From positions 1-36,759 of the IMG/VR virus record IMGVR_UViG_3300042387_001124: DNA of 36,759 nucleotides; one strand, 5' to 3'. Made by a program: the position numbers and the translations under genes. Source of the DNA: a virus. Below the pieces are notes generated by a model. That model saw only the letters and a list, made by a program, of their open reading frames with translations. It was not told the DNA's origin and ran no database searches. Positions 20,591-31,800 of this stretch are shown here, piece after piece (positions within the stretch are counted from its first letter, which is position 1; each line of letters begins with the position of its first letter).

Positions 20591-23500
20591 TTAAAAAGTA
20601 ATTTAATGCGATTGGAACTCCGATAATGCCGCCGCGGAAATCGAAAGTTGCATTCATTTGTATCGCGCCGCTAGTAATAGTTGTAATTTGATTACTATTA
20701 ATCAATATGCTACCTGCTGTTACACTATTTACATTTAACGCTGCACCACCTCCACCAATTTGTGATGCAATATATGCCTTAATAGCACGTTGTGTTGGTA
20801 CTACATTATCTGAGTCTGCACTAAAGAATGGATCTGTACTGAATTCAGTAATTGTTGCAGATCCGCCGCCTAATGTTACGTTACCCAAATTAAGTTCATT
20901 CAAGCCCGAAATGTTAAATGCATCCGCATTTAGTGTTGCAATACCAGTGCTTTGTTCAACTGCAAACAAATTACCTACTCTAAAGTTTCCGTCCTGGTCT
21001 GTACTTGTAAAGAATACTCTTCCACCGCCGTTTTCAACAACTTCGTCTGCCGGGTCTGGTGCTATTAAAGGTGTTCCTGGGTAGTTGCTACTAGTAAATC
21101 CGCCGGTGCCAATATCTAAGAAATCGTGTCCTGTTAATCGAACTTGCGAATATCGAATCCTTGTTTCTAAACTTACACCGTTTTCTGGTGCTTCATCTAT
21201 AGAGAATGTCGGACTTATTTGGAAGAACGCCTTATAAGATCCGTCAATTTCTCCCAAGAATGTCAACACATTGACTAGCTTAAACACTCTATCTGGTAAG
21301 TGCGAGAATACAATGTTTGAACCAGCTACAGGTCTTTGTGTTAATCTTCTAATCGCAATGACACCGGTTGCTTGATAATTATCAGCGAAACCGTCAAGGC
21401 CTGATAGATTAGCCGATCCTGTAACATACGACGATCCTCTATTTGTAAAGGTAGGATTGGCTAATACTCCGCTGCCTACTCTTACTGTGTGCGGAACATC
21501 ATAAATTACACTAGGATCTGTTACAGTCATAGTAGGCACAGTATCATAACCTGACCCTGGCTCAGTAATAATAATCTGGAACACTTTTTCGTCTGCTACA
21601 GACGCTCTGCCTTTTGCAGTCGCTCCAGTTCTAACACGCACAGTATGTGAACTAACTTGCTCACTTAGAACTGCCCAGTACCCGTTACGGTCTGGAGTTC
21701 CAAAAGCAAGTGCATTATATCCAGCGACGACTGCTGCACTAGGTCCTGGAAGACCTCTAGCAGTCCAAACTATACCGTCTTCGCTAGTAACTACGAAAGA
21801 ATAATCTTCAACTGCTGAATTATATACCGTGGCCATAAATAATCCTTGGCCATAACTGACTTTTTCGTAACCGGCCACAGAACTACCATCTGGCGATGTA
21901 GTAGTCATCGAGCTCCATGTTGTTCCGTTTAAGCTGTAAGCACCATCGTTTGAATTACTAGCTAAGGCAACAAACTTATTATTACCATATGTCACCGTCG
22001 TCCATGTTGATGCTGCTGGCAACACTCTTGTTGCCCAGGTTTCTCCGTCAGTGCTCGAAGCTGCTACTGTAGTTCCGCTTCTTACAGCTACAAATAATCC
22101 TTTTCCATAAGTTATAGCATTGTAACCGGTAGTAGCCAATGTACCGGTTATATCCCAAGTGATTCCGTCTAAGGACACTGCGACTGTAGTCGTATCCAAT
22201 GCAATTGCTACCCAGCGGCCGTTTCCGTATGTAACACTGATCCAGTCAGCTGATTCTGGCATTGTGGTTGCATCCCAATTTATGCCATCTTCTGAATATG
22301 CTGCTTGATTTGTTCCGGATGCTACTGCTACAAATATTCCGGTGTTTTGAATAGAAGAAACATCGTCTACTTGTGCCGCTGCTACTGAAGTCCAAGATTG
22401 GTTACTTGGCATAGACATACTAGTCCATGTTATACCATCGTTACTATATGCACCCGAAGCTGCTGTTCGTATAGCAACATATCTTCCGCTGAATCCTGTA
22501 CCTACAAAATCAAATGGCACCGCTGGATTGAGTTCTTCGTCTTGTAATAATAATTCTCCGGTTATCGGATCTACGCTTGTAATAGTAATTACAATATCGT
22601 TCGCAGGACTTGCACCGCCTAAATCTGTTCCTGCTATAGTGATAGTTTGAAGACGCTCATAGCCGCTGCCGCCAGTTACTCCTGTTACTATATACTTCCA
22701 ACCGTTTCTGATTACATTAAAAGTAGCAGGTGTTACATTACCGTCACCGCTGTACGTTCCAGTTACATTAATATAAGTGCCTGTAGTTTGTCCGAACACT
22801 GCATCTGTCCATTGTGAAGATGCAATACTTGTTGATACAGTAGTAGTAAATCCTGGTGAACTAAATTCTACAGTTGGTTCAATAGTATAAGTTGTAGATG
22901 CATCCGGAGACACAATAGCAGTCCCAGGAACAACATGATCCCAGCCAGCTGCACCAGTGCTAAACTTTTCTACAGTAGCTATCTTAGTACCAGAAGAGTA
23001 TGCTGTGATTCTTCCAATTTGGCCTGCACCAGTTCCTCCAGTTAATAAAACAGTCATCCCAACATACTGATCATCTGGGCTACCATCTGTTGCTGCAAGT
23101 GTTATCGAAGTTGAATCTCCAACCTGTGCTGTACTAGAAAAAGTTACGTAACCTAGACCTCCAAATTGCTCTGATTCTGCTTCGCCTTCTATTAATCGTA
23201 CTTGATATACACCGTCATCTCTGAACTCATCCTGAACAGCAGCTCCGTTGGAACCACCACCAGTAATTGTCCAAGTTGCAGTAGTATGATCGATACCAGC
23301 ATTGAGATATTCTGCACGTAACAATGAAGATCCGTCTGTTAAAATTTGAAACAGTTCTGGACTAAATCTAGTGATATTATCTACAATAGCAGTATTAGGT
23401 GTTTCTGTTAAATCTACACCTTCTGCTATAGCACCAAAAGAACCATAAGAATTGTTACCGTTAGTACCTCTAATACGGCCACCGTTTTCTGACAAGTATC

Positions 23501-26500
23501 CAATATGAGAATAATAAGTGAATACTGAAACTAATTCAGCACGACCGTTGTTAGTTACCCACGCACCAATACCATCGCTAATGACTTGAGTAAAGTCGTT
23601 AGACGTTATAGAATCGTTTCCTCCGTTGTGCAATGCTCCGTCGATTTTTTGTCCGATAGCAGCATTACCAAATGTAGTTAACCCTTGTACATAAGGAGAA
23701 CGGCTAATAATCCATGTTGTAAAGTCGGCTGGACCCCAACCTGGATCTAAGCTTGCATATGCACCAGCAGTTACTCTACTTGTTCCGTATGCATTAGGCG
23801 GTGTTAAGTCTCCGAATAATCCATCAAGAGTCATGTCTCTTAAACCAGTAGCATCTCTTAGATAGAACATATCTTCTTCTAAACTGCCTGTAACTGCATT
23901 TATATAATACCTTGCTGCATAACGAGATCTATAATTACCTGGATATCTTAAATCATATTTTAATGCATCGATGTAAGTATTCACATCTCTTAAACATAAT
24001 GCACTATCATATGCCAGCGACACACTCATGCTTCCTGACGATGAATTTAAATTAAAAATGGCACCAAATCTTGATTCTGATACCGAGAACTTAGTTGAAC
24101 TAATAATGTCTCGAACATAATATATTCTACCTGCTGTAATCCCTCCAAATACTGTTCCTGTAAATTTAATCCCAGCGTTTCTAGTTAACCAAGAAGTGCT
24201 TGAAATAGTAAACGAATCGTCGACAGTGTCTGAGGCTGTAGCTGTATCACTGAATGTCACGTCAATGTATGCTGTGGCTTCTGCAACTAAAAACTCTCTA
24301 TTGAGTTCTAATAAAAGTTCAGCATAATATCTGTTTCTTTCTTCTGTTTGGCAAACAGATCCTTCATTCGATGCACTAAAAATAATATTATTAATTAAGG
24401 GCATCAATACATTAATTCTAGTAATAGCAGTCGCGTTTGATGAGACATTTGCAATTGCTTGAGTTCGTACATATTCTAGTGCTGCTCTTGTAGCTGCTTT
24501 TTGATTTAAAGTATAAACTTCAGTTGCAGTTAGTCTCAAATACGAATGAGCAGCTTTAATAGACTGATAGTTACTGTTGAACATGAAATCATATCCAACT
24601 GCTTTTAATATTATACCAACATCTCTAGAGCATTTAGCATGATCATAAACTAAGCTACTATAAGTGTTTGTAATAAACTGTAAAGTTCCTTTAACAATGT
24701 CTGTTTTATTAGAAGCAATTATACCTGCTGCCGCTTGAATATCAGCAGCAGCCCATGTAATACTAGGAGCACTTTCTGCAACTAATCCACTTAAACTATT
24801 TGCGGTGATAACATTTTCGATATTACCTGCAAGAGTTGTCATTCTACCGCCTTCTGTTGCGGTAGCTGCTGTGCCACTAGTGTTCTGTCCTGGGTATAAT
24901 TCTTGTACAATGTCTGCACAAACTACACCAATTTGGGTATACATTGCTGCTGATGCTGCTTGTTGGCCTACAGGATAAACTGATACACCAGTTATATTAT
25001 TGAATAAGCTTCTAGCAATATTTCTAGTTGCCAGGTTTCCTCCATAGTTAACATCGTATGACAGTGCATCGATGCTATATCCTATATCGCGCTGACATTT
25101 TGCTTGCCCTTCTGGTCCTAACCCGACCCATACCGAATTATAATTAGTGTTTAACCAGTCACTGATTTCAGTGATAATAAATGCTCTGTTAGTTTGTAAT
25201 TGTTGTCTAGCATTAGTAAAATTAGCAGTTCCTGTATTTGTAAACACTAATGCATCTGCGTTTCCTACACCGTTTTCTAGAATATCAAGAATTTCGTTAT
25301 ATGTATTATGGCTTCTTGTTCTAGCTGTTGAGTAGCTTGTCAATAATGTATTAATTTCTGATTTAATAAAATTAACAGATCCTAACTCTTGTTGTAACTG
25401 TCCGGTAATAACAACTGCTGACTGTTGTCTATAATAAGAAATACCGTTTTGTACTGCCCAGAAATTTGATCCGAATGCTACATCATAATAACCAGCATCT
25501 ACTAAAAATCCTGCATCTCTTCTGCAAAGACTACTATTATAAGTAAAGGAACCAAAATTCGTATTGATATAATCAATGGTATTGTCTTTAATTGTTTCTA
25601 CTGCACTGTTTAATGTCGAATAAGCAGATATTAATGCAGTAGTTGATGTTACACCATTGGTTGCAGACGGATCAGTTAATGTGTAAACAGCATTTTCAGG
25701 ACCGTCGGTTACTAATTCAATTATAACATCCATGTTAGCACCAATAAAGGTACGTGCGGCTACTGATCCTGCTGTACCAGTATATCTACTTATGGCTGTT
25801 TGCAACGGAGTAATAGTGTCGTTGGTAGATAAACTTTGCATCCTTTCTTTTAAAAAGTTTATAGATGCAAGAGTCGCTACTCTAATTGATGTTGGAATCT
25901 GAGGACCAGAATTATCGTCGCCGTCCCAATATGCTAAACCTGCTTTTACACTCATAGCGTTACCGCCATAAGTTAAATCATAAATGATAGCATCAATTAA
26001 GTAACCAGTGTCACGTCTGGTATCTGTTTTTCCATATGCTAGAGTTGGATAGTTAGCAGCAAGGTATGAAATTACTTCTTCTTGCAGCCATTTTTTATTA
26101 TATTGTATTAATTTTCTAGCATCACCGTAGCCTACAAGATATGAAGAATTGTACCCAACAGGATCTGTGAGTGTAGCTGTATACATTGTATTAAGAGAAA
26201 AATCAATTTGATTTCTCATCATCTGTACAAGATCAGTTAATACAGTTGCTTCTGCTGTGTCACCATATGGATATTGATCTACTTGTGGAATAGTATTACC
26301 AGATGTTGGTGTAACATTTGTTCCTACTACTAATTGACCAATAACAGTACTTAAACGGTCAAGTGTTCTTATACTGTAATAAGAATCTTCTAGATTGACT
26401 AGACTTCCTGCAGGTCCTGCATTCGTCGAACGTAATTCGTCGCCTTGAATACATGTTCCTGCTGGTACAATTATAGGAAGTGTTTCTCTATATCTTCCTG

Positions 26501-28775
26501 TAGCTGCTCTAATTAAATTATTTGGAACTACTCTTTCTGGAATATCCGCAGTGTCCCCAGATACTAATACAGTTGTAATAACTCCGACTAGTTCTTGAAC
26601 GATTGGTAAAGCACCAGGTTCTGCACTTACAATAGTGCTTACAAAATTTTGTGGAGCAATTGCAGTCGAATCATCTCCTACATTTTGATATAATGTTGCA
26701 GGCGGTGTTTGATTCAATACTGCTTCTATAACTTCAAGCATATAATTATATGCTGCTGCTGATTGTTGTCCTTCTGCTGCTAAGTTATTATATGGGCCGG
26801 TACCATTGTTTTCTTCTGCTGTTGAAAAAGGTCCGTCATCTAGTGCATTCAAGAATGTTTGAGCTGCTGCACGAATCTTTAAATTGCCACCATGTGTTAG
26901 ATCATATACTGTTCTATCTATAATAAATCCAACATCTCTTTCGCATTTAGCAGTTTCATAAGTGAAATTATACCAAATACTTGAAATTGTTGCATTATCA
27001 ATCTGGTAACGAATCCATGCTGTTACTTCTCTTTGAATAAACGCTCTGTTAATTTCGATTAGCTGTCGAGCATTTGGATAACGAGCACCGTTTAAGACTT
27101 GTTCTGCTGCATATCTAATAGTTTTGAATGGTTTATCTAAAGTAACTCCGTGTGTTGGAGCAGGAAGATCTGTTCCTGTAGCACTGTTGACATAATAGGT
27201 AAAATCTGATTGACCTAAAGTTGCCCACTCTGGGAATCCAGCATCGCTTACACGTAATATTTGTCCTTCTGTTCCGATAGGTAGTCGTGCTGGCCCAACG
27301 CCTTCACTATAGTAAACTAAGTCGCCGCCACGGGTTAATACTTCTGTTTCTGTACCTACTGCAATAACGTTCCAATAAGTACCTGATATGTCTTGGTCCG
27401 GGCGACTCAGTGCTGCGCCGCCACCGGTATTAATAATCGACGAACCGTCGTCTGCTTCTGATCTATGTTTTTTAATACAAAGATAAGAATTAGTTCCGAA
27501 CTGTACTGCATCGCCGACTTCATACTCCCGGTCGTCTTGCCATGTACCTTGCCAACTTATACCGCTGTTTAGTCTTGCAAAATATGATGTGTTAGTAGGA
27601 TGCGCTGCAACTGTTGCTGTCATTAGGCCTGACGCAGTAGTTGGAGTAAATTCTGAACCGTCTTGGTCATCGTTAATTGTAAACTCGTCTACTTCCTCTA
27701 CTGTATCGATATAATAAGTTGCATTTGTGAACACATTACCGAATGTTGTACCAGTAAATTTAACAGCCATTCCTGACACAAGTCCTTCTGTTGTATTAGC
27801 TGTAAATATTCTTGTACCTGCGTTTGTAGCAGAAACAGTAACTTGTGTAGAAGGAGAATCGGCAATCGCCAAATATGTATATCCGTTAACACGAACTACA
27901 TCTCCAATTCTATAATCTTGTGTAATTACCCAGTCACTTGACCAATTTAAACCTTCGGCGAATAACCTCCAGTCCGATGTAGCAGTAGTAGGCACTAAAC
28001 CGGTATGATTAGTTAGTGCCACATATTGATTTCCGCCGTAGCGTACTATATCTCCGATTTGATATAAAGTTAGATTACTCCATTCGTCTTGATATTGTAA
28101 ACCGTTGGTAAAAGTTTCCCAATTTGATTCGTCTGATTCGAAAGTAGTAGAAGTATGATCTGATACGCAAATATATAACCCGCCGCCGTACTTTACTACA
28201 TCATTTACTTTATATCTAACTGAAGTTAGCCAAGCTGTCTTATACTCTAATCCTTGATTAAATTCATCCCACTTTGATTGATCTGCTTCTAATCCTAACG
28301 AAACAGTTGCAGCCGATGTATGGCCTACATTAGCTACATATGTGTAGCCGCCGTATTTTACTACGTCATTGATCTTATAACGAGTCGATGTTGTCCACTC
28401 ATTTTTCCAGTCAAATCCTTCTCCAAATAAATCCCATTTGTTTAAATCTGCTTCTAGTCCTAATGTACTAGTAGCAGCTGATGTATGGCCTAAGTTGGCA
28501 ATATAAAGATTACCGCCATATTTTACTATATCTCCAATTTTATATACAGTACCAGTGGTCCAACCACTTCTCCAATCTTGGCCGTTGGACATTACATTCC
28601 ACTTAGAAGGTGTAAATGTCAAATCAACATCAAATGACGCATTCGATGTATGATTAACCATACATATATAGGTTTTACCGCCGTATCTTACAACATCGTC
28701 TTTGTAGTAAACAGTGCCTGCATTCCAGGTGTCTTTCCATACAAATCTAATTCTACCAAGGTTAAATTCTGCCAT
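20586..28775 (-). CDS. Giant modular tail fibre/adhesion protein (2729 residues)
   Basis: Domains in order: residues 10-470 hold seven W-x-Y-x-x-GD-x-V-x-Y-G-G-x-x-Y repeats like carbohydrate-binding module 5/12 units. Residues 475-560 form a linker (GTEGQILRVSDAGFPEW) and the start of a pectin-lyase-like region (DKPFKTIRYAAE). From about 590 to 1610 there are six diverged copies of a C-x-RD-x-G...YD-x-x-x-GGN repeat, near 610, 918, 1085, 1228, 1382 and 1594. Residues 1610-1800 are a beta-helix-like block (DGALHNGG, NGNNSYGSFG). Residues 2090-2340 hold about six Asp-box units (S-x-DG-x-x-W), probably a propeller. The C-terminus has GHDFLDIGTGGF and TSTDQDGNFRVG motifs of T4-like marine structural proteins. 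A GGAG site and an AATAAATA box precede the start. It is a paralogue of the 28804-34488 product and probably binds host polysaccharide. Confidence 0.85.
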   Translation of the reverse strand: MAEFNLGRIRFVWKDTWNAGTVYYKDDVVRYGGKTYICMVNHTSNASFDVDLTFTPSKWNVMSNGQDWRSGWTTGTVYKIGDIVKYGGNLYIANLGHTSAATSTLGLEADLNKWDLFGEGFDWKNEWTTSTRYKINDVVKYGGYTYVANVGHTSAATVSLGLEADQSKWDEFNQGLEYKTAWLTSVRYKVNDVVKYGGGLYICVSDHTSTTFESDESNWETFTNGLQYQDEWSNLTLYQIGDIVRYGGNQYVALTNHTGLVPTTATSDWRLFAEGLNWSSDWVITQDYRIGDVVRVNGYTYLAIADSPSTQVTVSATNAGTRIFTANTTEGLVSGMAVKFTGTTFGNVFTNATYYIDTVEEVDEFTINDDQDGSEFTPTTASGLMTATVAAHPTNTSYFARLNSGISWQGTWQDDREYEVGDAVQFGTNSYLCIKKHRSEADDGSSIINTGGGAALSRPDQDISGTYWNVIAVGTETEVLTRGGDLVYYSEGVGPARLPIGTEGQILRVSDAGFPEWATLGQSDFTYYVNSATGTDLPAPTHGVTLDKPFKTIRYAAEQVLNGARYPNARQLIEINRAFIQREVTAWIRYQIDNATISSIWYNFTYETAKCERDVGFIIDRTVYDLTHGGNLKIRAAAQTFLNALDDGPFSTAEENNGTGPYNNLAAEGQQSAAAYNYMLEVIEAVLNQTPPATLYQNVGDDSTAIAPQNFVSTIVSAEPGALPIVQELVGVITTVLVSGDTADIPERVVPNNLIRAATGRYRETLPIIVPAGTCIQGDELRSTNAGPAGSLVNLEDSYYSIRTLDRLSTVIGQLVVGTNVTPTSGNTIPQVDQYPYGDTAEATVLTDLVQMMRNQIDFSLNTMYTATLTDPVGYNSSYLVGYGDARKLIQYNKKWLQEEVISYLAANYPTLAYGKTDTRRDTGYLIDAIIYDLTYGGNAMSVKAGLAYWDGDDNSGPQIPTSIRVATLASINFLKERMQSLSTNDTITPLQTAISRYTGTAGSVAARTFIGANMDVIIELVTDGPENAVYTLTDPSATNGVTSTTALISAYSTLNSAVETIKDNTIDYINTNFGSFTYNSSLCRRDAGFLVDAGYYDVAFGSNFWAVQNGISYYRQQSAVVITGQLQQELGSVNFIKSEINTLLTSYSTARTRSHNTYNEILDILENGVGNADALVFTNTGTANFTNARQQLQTNRAFIITEISDWLNTNYNSVWVGLGPEGQAKCQRDIGYSIDALSYDVNYGGNLATRNIARSLFNNITGVSVYPVGQQAASAAMYTQIGVVCADIVQELYPGQNTSGTAATATEGGRMTTLAGNIENVITANSLSGLVAESAPSITWAAADIQAAAGIIASNKTDIVKGTLQFITNTYSSLVYDHAKCSRDVGIILKAVGYDFMFNSNYQSIKAAHSYLRLTATEVYTLNQKAATRAALEYVRTQAIANVSSNATAITRINVLMPLINNIIFSASNEGSVCQTEERNRYYAELLLELNREFLVAEATAYIDVTFSDTATASDTVDDSFTISSTSWLTRNAGIKFTGTVFGGITAGRIYYVRDIISSTKFSVSESRFGAIFNLNSSSGSMSVSLAYDSALCLRDVNTYIDALKYDLRYPGNYRSRYAARYYINAVTGSLEEDMFYLRDATGLRDMTLDGLFGDLTPPNAYGTSRVTAGAYASLDPGWGPADFTTWIISRSPYVQGLTTFGNAAIGQKIDGALHNGGNDSITSNDFTQVISDGIGAWVTNNGRAELVSVFTYYSHIGYLSENGGRIRGTNGNNSYGSFGAIAEGVDLTETPNTAIVDNITRFSPELFQILTDGSSLLRAEYLNAGIDHTTATWTITGGGSNGAAVQDEFRDDGVYQVRLIEGEAESEQFGGLGYVTFSSTAQVGDSTSITLAATDGSPDDQYVGMTVLLTGGTGAGQIGRITAYSSGTKIATVEKFSTGAAGWDHVVPGTAIVSPDASTTYTIEPTVEFSSPGFTTTVSTSIASSQWTDAVFGQTTGTYINVTGTYSGDGNVTPATFNVIRNGWKYIVTGVTGGSGYERLQTITIAGTDLGGASPANDIVITITSVDPITGELLLQDEELNPAVPFDFVGTGFSGRYVAIRTAASGAYSNDGITWTSMSMPSNQSWTSVAAAQVDDVSSIQNTGIFVAVASGTNQAAYSEDGINWDATTMPESADWISVTYGNGRWVAIALDTTTVAVSLDGITWDITGTLATTGYNAITYGKGLFVAVRSGTTVAASSTDGETWATRVLPAASTWTTVTYGNNKFVALASNSNDGAYSLNGTTWSSMTTTSPDGSSVAGYEKVSYGQGLFMATVYNSAVEDYSFVVTSEDGIVWTARGLPGPSAAVVAGYNALAFGTPDRNGYWAVLSEQVSSHTVRVRTGATAKGRASVADEKVFQIIITEPGSGYDTVPTMTVTDPSVIYDVPHTVRVGSGVLANPTFTNRGSSYVTGSANLSGLDGFADNYQATGVIAIRRLTQRPVAGSNIVFSHLPDRVFKLVNVLTFLGEIDGSYKAFFQISPTFSIDEAPENGVSLETRIRYSQVRLTGHDFLDIGTGGFTSSNYPGTPLIAPDPADEVVENGGGRVFFTSTDQDGNFRVGNLFAVEQSTGIATLNADAFNISGLNELNLGNVTLGGGSATITEFSTDPFFSADSDNVVPTQRAIKAYIASQIGGGGAALNVNSVTAGSILINSNQITTITSGAIQMNATFDFRGGIIGVPIALNYFLI

Positions 28776-28793
28776 TCTATGCTCCGATTGTTG

Positions 28794-28801
28794 TATTTAT
28801 T
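28794..28801 (-). promoter_or_regulatory. Candidate late-type promoter box (AATAAATA) for the giant fibre gene
   Basis: On the minus strand AATAAATA lies 18 bases before the ATG at 28775, with a CGGAGC ribosome site between. Position and sequence match the other late-type boxes in this window, and the 28-base gap between the two giant fibre genes holds little else. Confidence 0.6.
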
Positions 28802-28803
28802 TC

Positions 28804-31800
28804 TTAAAAATCTGAACGTTCTCTAAAGGACGAATAAAAGAACGTTTGTGCGATAATTGTTCCTGCAACTATTGATGTTGGTGTAAAGTTGGCTTGAACT
28901 GGAATTACAATATTTAAATTTGCTGTATTTGTAATTAGTTGCGGTCCTACTGACACTGTTCCCGCAATAAAACTTGACGTAGCGATTTCTGATCCGCCCA
29001 CTGTTAATCTGCCTGAAAGATATCTAGCTATAGCACGTTGAGTAGGAACCACACTATTCGAATCTGCTGAGAACAATACATCTGTTGAGAACTCTCGAAT
29101 AATTGCGCCTGTTCCTCCAATTCTAATGCCGCCTAATCGTAATTCACTAAGACCTGCTAAATCAAAAAAGTCTGCACTTAATGTTACAATACCAGTGGCC
29201 TGTTCTACCTGGAATAACTCTCCTACTCTAAAGTTACCCAGTTGGTCGGTGGATGTATAGAAAACAACACCACCATTTAGATAATCAATTTCATTTTCTG
29301 GATCAGGAGTAAACAATCCTGTTGAGTATATTTCAGGATAATTTGTCTGTTCAAAATTGCCAGTGCCTATATCCAAGAAATCGTGTCCAGTTAGTCGTAT
29401 TTGGCTGACTCTTTCTCTAATTAATACAGGCTGGTCATGGAAGAATGCATCTCTTACACGTAATTCTGGGCTAATACGGAATCTAGCAGTGACACCGCTG
29501 AAATCCTCGCTTAATTGTGTACGTGTTACAATAGTGTAAATTGTATCGTCACCCACAAATTCAATTTGAGCACCTAATATAGGTAATCTTTCTAATCTGC
29601 TGATTGAAATATTTTTTCCTACAGGAACAACATCTGCGACGCCGTCACCTGTAATTGTAGCAGTAAGTGTGTTAGAAAGATAGCCAATTCCTCTATTACT
29701 CCAGCTTGGATTAGCGAGAACTCCGTCTGAAGTTCTTATTGTAAACACTGCTGGTTCTGAAAGGCTAGGTGATATTAAAGTTACTGTAGGAGTTGTAGTA
29801 TATGCAGAGCCCGGATCCCAAATTTTAATAGACGAAACTCTACCACCACCAATTAAACAACGTCCTAAAGCTCTTTTACCTGCTCTTATTTTACTAATTC
29901 TGTTAGTTGTTCCGCCCACTGCTACCCATATTGGAGTATTAATACCTAACGATGATGTCACTGGAGAAAGATCAGGATTACCAAATCCGATATTATTCCA
30001 AGGTAAACTAGAAGTTAATGTTTCTTCAACCCATTGCACACCGTTTTCTGATTTAAATATTTTCTCTGTTGCAGATCCTGCTTGGGTAGTACCGATAGCT
30101 AGAAAAACTCCTTGTGCATACTTAATAGATTTAATTTTCACCGGATTTAGCTGAGCATCTAGTATCTGAACTCCATCGAACCAAAATGTTGGATTAAATC
30201 CATATGCAGTTTTTCCGTTACTAGCCACTGCTACGAATTTACCGTTGCCGTAAGCAATACCAACCCAATCATTACTGGTTGTAGAAATGCTTATATCAGT
30301 TCCTGCCCACGTTATTCCGTCATCTGAATATGCTACTGCATCTATACTGTTAGCAATAGCGACGAATTGTCCGGCACCGTAAGTAATATCTACCCAAACA
30401 TGGTCTGATGAGTCTAGACTAACGATCGTAGAAGAATCCCAGTCTATACCGTTTTCAGAATATGCTGCATTTGATGTTCCTTGTGCTACTGCTACAAATT
30501 TACCATCACCATATGTAACTGCACTCCAACTTTCTATACTTGGCATAGCAGTCGTTGTCCAATCTATGCCGTTATAAGAATATGCTGCTGCATTTACAGT
30601 TACAGCGTCAGCTTTTATTGCCACAAATAGCACTGCCGACGACGTCGGTGCTATTACCGGTAGTAATCCTTCTCCGGCAGCAACATTGGTCCATTGTCCG
30701 GACGACGGTAAAACAGAAGCGGTCCAATTTTCTGCATCGTAAGAATATAAAATTTGATCACTGTTTTGAGGAAATACTACGAATACACCGCTAGATGCTA
30801 CTCCGCTTACTGTAAAGTCTACGATTGAGTTCGTACTATCGTCTGAAACTTCAGTTACTGTGATTATTAAATTATTTTCAGATGTTACACCGTCTAATAA
30901 AGCACCTGATGCAGAAATTACATCTCCTACTGCATATCCTGCACCACTTTCATTTAATGTAGCCGAGTAAGTTCTTCCTGTTTTGATAACATCAAATGTT
31001 GCTACTAATGGAGTCAATCCGTCTTGTGTTTCTACTTCACCTGTTCCAAATTGTGTAGGAATATTGAAATATTGTCCTGATGTTTCACCGTATATAACAG
31101 CTCCCCATTCGTCGGTAACAGGCACAGTTATTTCTTCACTTTCAAATCCTGGATCTGAGAATATCACACGGGGTTCGATTCTATAAGTAGTACCTGTGGT
31201 AAATGATGTAAGAGGATATCCTGGTATAATATGATCCCATCCTGGTTGATCATCTGATTCTCTTGAAACTAGAACTTCCTTACTAGTTGTATTATATTCT
31301 GTTATATACCCGTACTGGCCAGCACCTGGACCACTAAGAACTATTATTCTCATACCAAGATATTGTGCTTCGGTTCCGTCGTCATTAACAGCAATAGTAA
31401 TTCCTGTATCATCCCCTCCTGGTGTAGAATGCGGCTGAGCATTACCTTGGGTTTCAGTATAACCTGCACCGCCAATTGTTTGATTAATTACTTGATTCAG
31501 CGTTGAAAAATCGTCTGCTTCAGTGTCAATAGGTTTTACATCAAATATAGCATTATCTCTAAAATCTTCAAATATAGCGTTAGCACCGGCACCTGATCCA
31601 ATAAGTGTAAGAGCTGCATTTGTATAACTCTGTCCTGCATTATTAAATTCTAATAATAAGATAGCTCCGGTAGGAGAAACGATATTTCCAGCAATGGTTG
31701 CTTCATTTAATCTATTATTTAAAGTACCGGAGATAGGAGTTTCTGTATTATCTCTACCGTCTGCTACTGAACCAAAATTACCGTAAGAGTTGTTACCGTT

